Below, piece after piece: positions 59,232 to 64,000 of a stretch of 64,000 bases of DNA. The notes under the pieces are model-generated. The model ran no database searches. It was not told the DNA's origin and saw only the letters and a program-made list of their open reading frames with translations. The stretch is from Lichtheimia corymbifera B2541 (taxonomy: Eukaryota > Mucoromycota > Mucoromycetes > Mucorales > Lichtheimiaceae). Location: assembly GCA_000697475.1 (NCBI GenBank), contig JNEU01000812.1:109876-173875 (forward strand), given 5' to 3'. A program made the translations under genes and the position numbers. Numbering within the stretch: the stretch's first letter is position 1; each line of letters begins with the position of its first letter.

Positions 59232-59615
59232 TCAGCAAGTGATGATACGATCGTCACCAACACTATAGGAACGAGGGCGCAAATCGGAATCGGCCGCAGC
59301 CGCCACTGCCATAGAAATCATAGCTGCTGCAACAGTAAAAGACGTGTCGTGTGGCAAAGGATTGACGGTGCGATATACAGGAGAAGCACTGATATCTCGA
59401 TGTGGAGGCGCCATAATAGCTAGTAATTCTGCATGGGCTTCTTCTTGCTCACTCTTTTGTCCTGAGTATCTACTATTATTGTATGCGTATCCATGTCAAT
59501 ACTATCTCATCGGAAATAAAAAACTGAATGTTCAAACTGACCTATCCAGAATGCATGGCGTAGTGGTTGGCCTAATTGGCAGTGGTGAAATGATTACAGG
59601 CCCTTGCTCCTCCAT
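59232..59615 (-). CDS. Small protein of unknown function (103 residues)
   Basis: Two exons: 59542-59615 and 59232-59469, joined by a 72-nt intron (donor GTCAGT, acceptor GTAG). The reading is MEEQGPVIISPLPIRPTTTP, a short polar part with SEQEEAHAELLAIMAPPHRD, then VAAAMISMAVAAAADSDLRP and the end RSYSVGDDRIITC. An Ala/Met-rich hydrophobic segment (about residues 68-83) could be a membrane helix or a packed helix. No known family is recognised. The frame is kept across the intron, the splice sites are good, and a purine/pyrimidine-rich promoter-like region lies upstream. It is a plausible but unproven gene, convergent with the siderophore synthetase. Confidence 0.5.
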
Positions 59616-61122
59616 TGCGTTCAGTTAACAAAGAGAGTGAGTGGAAAAAGAAAGCGAGGTGAGAGAGAGAGAAAGAGAACAAGGAGAAAAGGCACAGAGT
59701 GCTCGCTCAGTCACACAAAAGACTGACCAATGATGTCGATGAGCAACTTGTTTTGGCATCTGCCGCTCGAGCCAAAGGGAAAACGACCTCGCACGGTGGT
59801 ACTCACCTTGTTGTTCCTTCCTCATTTGTACATTTGGATTTTTCCCAATGATGATTGGCACTGGAACTCCTTTCCCTCTTGGCGTGAAACAAGGACAAAT
59901 ACCCATATGTCATTAATCTATGCAAGATATCATGTCAATGGGAACAAAGATTACTGCCCTTTTCATTATCGGAAACTTTTATTGCAGATAGCAAGTACAG
60001 CATTCTGCTGTGCAACAAATACCATTATAACATTGCATCAGGGGCAACCATGCACTCACTATTACATGTTATCACCAATGGGTAAACGTTCCAGCTGTGG
60101 ACGTGAACCACATGATTTTCCATTCGCAATTCCCTTTGGGGTTACCATCATGCACCATGTTGAAAGAAGGATGCTCGATTGTATGGTTGGGCATTAGAAG
60201 CACTCAACTTGAATGAACAATCAATGTCGTCGTTGTTTACATCGAATCCCCAAACATAAAGAAGGATGGATGGCAATGCGGTGGGACATTTAGCATTTGT
60301 CCAAGTGTCACCTCGGAATCCACATAAAGTTCAGCCACCTCCCTGTTAAGGACCAAAGTAGGGGAAAGGGAAGAGACAAATCATTTATCTAGTGTTCTCT
60401 TGCTGTTGGATCCTAAGACAGGGTGTCTAAAGGATATTCATATATAGTTGTTGAAACATTCCACCCTTTCATGTGTGATGTTCTCATCAATGCTGTAAAT
60501 GACATGTGGTATTGCATTATAAAAATGGTATGATATTTGAAGCGACAATGAATTTACTGGAAACAAAGTATGTTGGTGATACTTGTAGGGGTGAAAAGGT
60601 TTCCGTCTGACGTATGTGTGTGTGTGTGTGTGTGTGATCTTGCGACGTGTATGTACCTTGCATGTCACATTGACAATAACCAAGGGCATAATGTTTACCA
60701 CAAGGCCGTTTCTAGTAACTTCATAGTAGAGGTAGATAAGATATCAATAACAGGGGTGTCAATTTTTGCAAGATTTAATACCACTGTAACCAAGAGACGC
60801 ATAAATGACAATGGTAGCATGGATATACAGTGTTACTTTAGTATCTGTTCTTTATTTAAAAGAGGATCTTGGTAGCATCCATTCGAGCTTTGACTAAGTT
60901 TGGCGTGAACGGGCCAGTTCAATCTGACACGCTTGGGCTGCGGAACCTGAAAGGGAGCATCTCTCGTTCACACATCTTGTCTCCCACTTGTTCTTTTTCC
61001 TTTTCTTCCTTTTTTCTCACTCTGCTTAACGACCAACGTGTGCATCCAAGTGGGCGACCTTCCATTTCAGCTGCAATTCGACAATCTAGATTCCATTAAA
61101 CACAAGCTTCAATCTGTAACTC
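59616..61122. other. Intergenic region upstream of casein kinase I
   Basis: 1.5 kb without a recognised gene. A (GA)-rich tract lies at 59635-59700 and a (TG)n microsatellite at about 60613-60636. The last 150 bp are pyrimidine-rich promoter or leader sequence. Confidence 0.45.
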
Positions 61123-62886
61123 ATGCAGCGCAACATGGATTTGCGTGTGGGTAACAAGTACCGCATTGGTCGCAAGATCGGGTCCGGCTCATTTGGAGAC
61201 ATCTACCTTGGTAAGGCATTGCTATCCACTTTATTTCGCGTTCTATGTACTAAGCTCTTATTGCCTATCAACCTAGGCACCAATATCGTCACCAATGAGG
61301 AAGTGGCTATCAAATTAGAGTCGATCAAGGCCAAGCATCCACAACTGGAATACGAGGCAAAAGTCTACAGAGCTTTACAAGGTGGAGTGGGGATCCCATT
61401 TGTACGGTGGTATGGCACGGAATGCGATTACAATGCCATGGTGATCGACTTGCTTGGACGTATGTATATACACGGTTCTCTTTGTTTTTTCTTTCAGTCT
61501 ACTTGGGTGATCTTCTCACACACGTCTTTTTTCATGCAACTCTCGAATCTCGTCTATTACAGCATCTTTGGAGGATTTGTTCAACTTTTGCAACCGCAAA
61601 TTCAGCTTGAAGACCGTGCTTTTACTCGCAGATCAAATGGTAAGTACGAGAAGAGAAAAAGATATCAGAGTGGAAGAGATAGGATGCGGTCTTTCAAGAG
61701 AGAGAAGGGAGACAGGGAGGAGCAAGATGAGGAGGAGGTGGTGGTCATGTATGGGGATTGCATGCGGGGAAAGGGGAGGAGAAGGATTGTATTTACAAGA
61801 GGATCAATGATTAACTGATTTGGTCATATTAGCTTTCTCGTATCGAGTATATCCATTCAAAGAATTTTATTCATCGTGATATCAAGCCTGACAACTTTTT
61901 GATGGGTATCGGCAAGCGAGGCAACCAAGTGAATGTGATCGACTTTGGACTGGCCAAAAAGTATCGTGATCCACGCACGCATCTCCATATCCCTTACAGA
62001 GAAAACAAGAATTTGACGGGAACAGCTCGTTATGCAAGCATTAATACCCATCTTGGTGTCGGTAAGTTTGTATCTTTTATTTATCTTTGGAGGACTTGGA
62101 TCTGAATACGAGTCATTTGTATAGAACAATCCCGACGAGACGATCTTGAGTCATTGGGCTACGTTCTCATGTACTTTTGCCGTGGTCAGCTTCCTTGGCA
62201 AGGTCTCAAGGCGGGTACCAAGAAACAGAAATACGATCGTATCATGGAAAAGAAGATGACAACACCCACCGAATTACTCTGCCGAGGATTCCCCAGCGAA
62301 TTCGCCATCTATCTCAACTACACGCGTTCACTGCGATTTGATGATAAGCCTGATTACAGCTACCTACGCAAGCTATTCCGAGATTTGTTTGTTCGAGATG
62401 GACATCAATACGACTATGTATTTGATTGGACAGTTTTCAAGATGGCAAGTAGAATTGGAAAACGAGATACCTTCCAGTTATGCTGACTCTTGTGGGATAG
62501 GAAAAGGAAAGCATGCAACAACAACAAAGACAACAGCAGCAACGTGATCGAACTGGAAGAGATAGAGGAGAGGAAGGCGATGATCAAGATTACCCTGGAA
62601 GAATGTTAGCATCCTCGTCTCGTCGCATGATGGATAGCCCAGGAGGAGCAGTGGCATCATCATCCCGTGCTGTTATGCCACCAACAGGCACTATGCCATC
62701 AGATCCTGTCAATGCATCATCATCTTTCCGCCGATCCGCCTCTGCAACAAGAACTCCCATGCCTGGTCTTGGTGACAGCAGTGGGTTGGCAACGCCTTCA
62801 CGTAACATACCACCTGCAAACGTAAGCAACACATAACTATCCCGTTGACAATTTCACTCACATTGCTCATACCTTTACAGCCATGA
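61123..62886 (+). CDS. HHP1: Casein kinase I (CK1 delta/epsilon, Hhp1 type)
   Basis: Seven exons: 61123-61210, 61277-61459, 61563-61639, 61833-62061, 62125-62444, 62501-62821 and 62881-62886, giving 407 residues. Kinase motifs are [18 protein letters not shown] (Gly loop), EVAIKLE (Lys), [14 protein letters not shown] (HRD), [10 protein letters not shown] (DFG) and [20 protein letters not shown], the CK1-specific substitution of the APE motif. The intron before the tail starts GCAAGT (GC-AG); the alternative GT donor leads to an early stop. The tail is Gln-rich, then Ser/Pro-rich, and probably autoregulatory. The last exon holds only Pro and stop. CK1 delta/epsilon kinases act in DNA repair, vesicle traffic and clock regulation. 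An internal ATG at 61135 is an alternative start. Confidence 0.92.
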
Positions 62887-63334
62887 TTTAACACAAGAAG
62901 CGAAGACTAGCCCGTTGTATGCGACCTGGATCCTTCTGTTATTCTTTAAGCACCCCTCTGTTTTTCTCATTGCATAGTACATCATGAATTGCGTAGGACT
63001 TTATTCTTTTTCCCCCGTTGATGATCTTTTACTTTTTTTTCTCTCTTTCTTTTTATATCTGTTAGTCATAACTAAAGCTTGGGAAGTCGTCCTTGAGTAA
63101 CCTCGGGAGAACATAATGCTATCTATTCACTATTGTATCGTTTTTCAATTATGGGATTAATTCCTCCTTAGTTATAAAGTTAGCTAACTCTGCTAGAGAT
63201 TTTGTTGGTGTAAGGTGTATAGTTTGTTGTCAATAAACAAGTATGCATGCATACAAATGCCATCGGATAATGCGTATCGAAGCTTTTACTACGACGTTGC
63301 CTGCCTGATGCACCTGCCTTGGCACCCGATATGT
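62887..63334. other. 3' flank of casein kinase I
   Basis: About 450 bp of T-rich 3' UTR-like sequence before the dispersed repeat. No gene is seen. Confidence 0.5.
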
Positions 63335-64000
63335 AGCCCGATGGAATGGTTCGTTCTTATATAAAGCGGCATAAGATACATAGTGTTAGACGAATCTCGC
63401 GTTGGTAAGCATGATATGTACATGAACTCGTGCCGCATTTTATCACAGCTCACTCTTTCTTGAACATAATGAATAAGCTTACAATGACCCAACAAGCTTA
63501 TATAACAAGCACTGCAGTGTTGGGCACCCTCACTCTGAATCTATTGTCTTTGCAATACAAGCGTTTGAGAATTGCGGCTGCCTTTCATGTATCATCATGT
63601 CAACTAGGAAGCTTGAACGGATGTACATTATCACAAAGGAACAATGCATCTCGATACATATACGATGATGTAAATGATTCAACCTCGCTTTCCGACTTTC
63701 AAGTTGCTATTCCCTCTTTCAATCCAGAAACCAACTGAGTGATCCACACCTCCCACATATGAGCTGATAGCACAATACAATCCCAAATATCATGTTGAAT
63801 CCAATCTTCATAAGACATACTAGTGAGGATGTTTATCGAGTAAGTATGATAAGGAAACAGAATTGTAAATTGAATAAGCTACGGGTGAATCACGTCGAGT
63901 CAACAGGGATAATGGAGTGGAGCCAACATTGTATTCTTGGTTGCTGCCGCCATAACCATCCTTCATCCATGATTGCTGCATGATTTGACTTGAGTATTCC
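63335..64000 (+). repeat. Dispersed repeat, copy 2 (plus orientation, cut by window end)
   Basis: Aligns with the reverse complement of 29779-30440 over its whole visible length. The 102-codon ORF at 63430-63738 corresponds to a degraded ORF in copy 1 (both contain ASRY and TSL near equivalent positions), so the element may once have coded for a protein. Confidence 0.8.

Noticed and set aside
59730..60197. 155-codon plus-strand ORF
   Set aside because: No family signal, His/Cys/Tyr-rich random-like composition, and its first part is the promoter region of the small minus-strand gene.
61640..61832. Read-through ORF in CK1 intron 3
   Set aside because: The purine-rich intron happens to be open in frame, but it interrupts the kinase domain. 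Splicing restores [15 protein letters not shown].
1..64000. CRISPR arrays, rRNA, bacterial operon features, intact transposase or reverse transcriptase
   Set aside because: None seen. The genes are intron-bearing nuclear fungal genes, and no recognisable transposase or RT motif was found in any frame inspected.

Overview
The window looks like nuclear DNA of an early-diverging fungus, most likely Mucoromycota/Mucorales. The evidence is small introns (about 50-190 nt) with GT-AG or occasional GC-AG ends, Gln/His/Ser-rich transcription factors, a NIS-family synthetase of the rhizoferrin type, separate Ras and Rap-like GTPases, and a chitin deacetylase gene. All gene models were built by eye from splice signals. 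The exon sums keep frame, but no database search was possible.

Layout. 0-13.7 kb is gene-dense: SLA1-like SH3 protein (5' part, -), Rap/Rsr1 GTPase (+), Ras GTPase (-), peroxisomal acyl-CoA thioesterase with a C-terminal SKL (-), transaldolase (+), HSF-type factor (+), an SGNH/CE2-like secreted protein that seems to lack its nucleophile (-), and a small unknown nuclear-type protein (-). 13.7-19.7 kb is gene-poor, with one candidate small gene and several decayed coding-like stretches. 19.7-27.4 kb carries a Crz1-like zinc-finger factor with a calcineurin docking motif, a mitochondrial-type PPR protein, a bHLH factor and a cyclophilin. 27.4-34.3 kb is a repeat island made of about 160-bp monomers, two tandem fold-back elements, a 319-bp higher-order tandem array and duplicated flanks. 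34.4-46.6 kb is gene-dense again: dihydroorotase, QTRT2, chitin deacetylase, proteasome subunit Rpn9, an RRM-like mitochondrial protein, a PAS protein and an Sfp1-like factor. 46.6-50.1 kb is a long empty stretch upstream of a WOPR (Wor1/Gti1-type) regulator. A 14-3-3 protein follows, then a rhizoferrin-type siderophore synthetase with two copies of the iron-GATA consensus upstream, a small unknown gene and casein kinase I. The right end enters a second, inverted copy of a repeat also found at 29.8-30.4 kb.

The genes do not form a biosynthetic cluster. They are mainly housekeeping genes (pentose phosphate pathway, pyrimidine synthesis, tRNA queuosine, proteasome) interleaved with signalling (Ras, Rap, 14-3-3, CK1) and six regulators. 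The most informative points are the probable iron control of the siderophore gene, the fold-back and satellite island, the calcineurin docking motif in the Crz1-like factor, and the apparently nucleophile-less SGNH protein.
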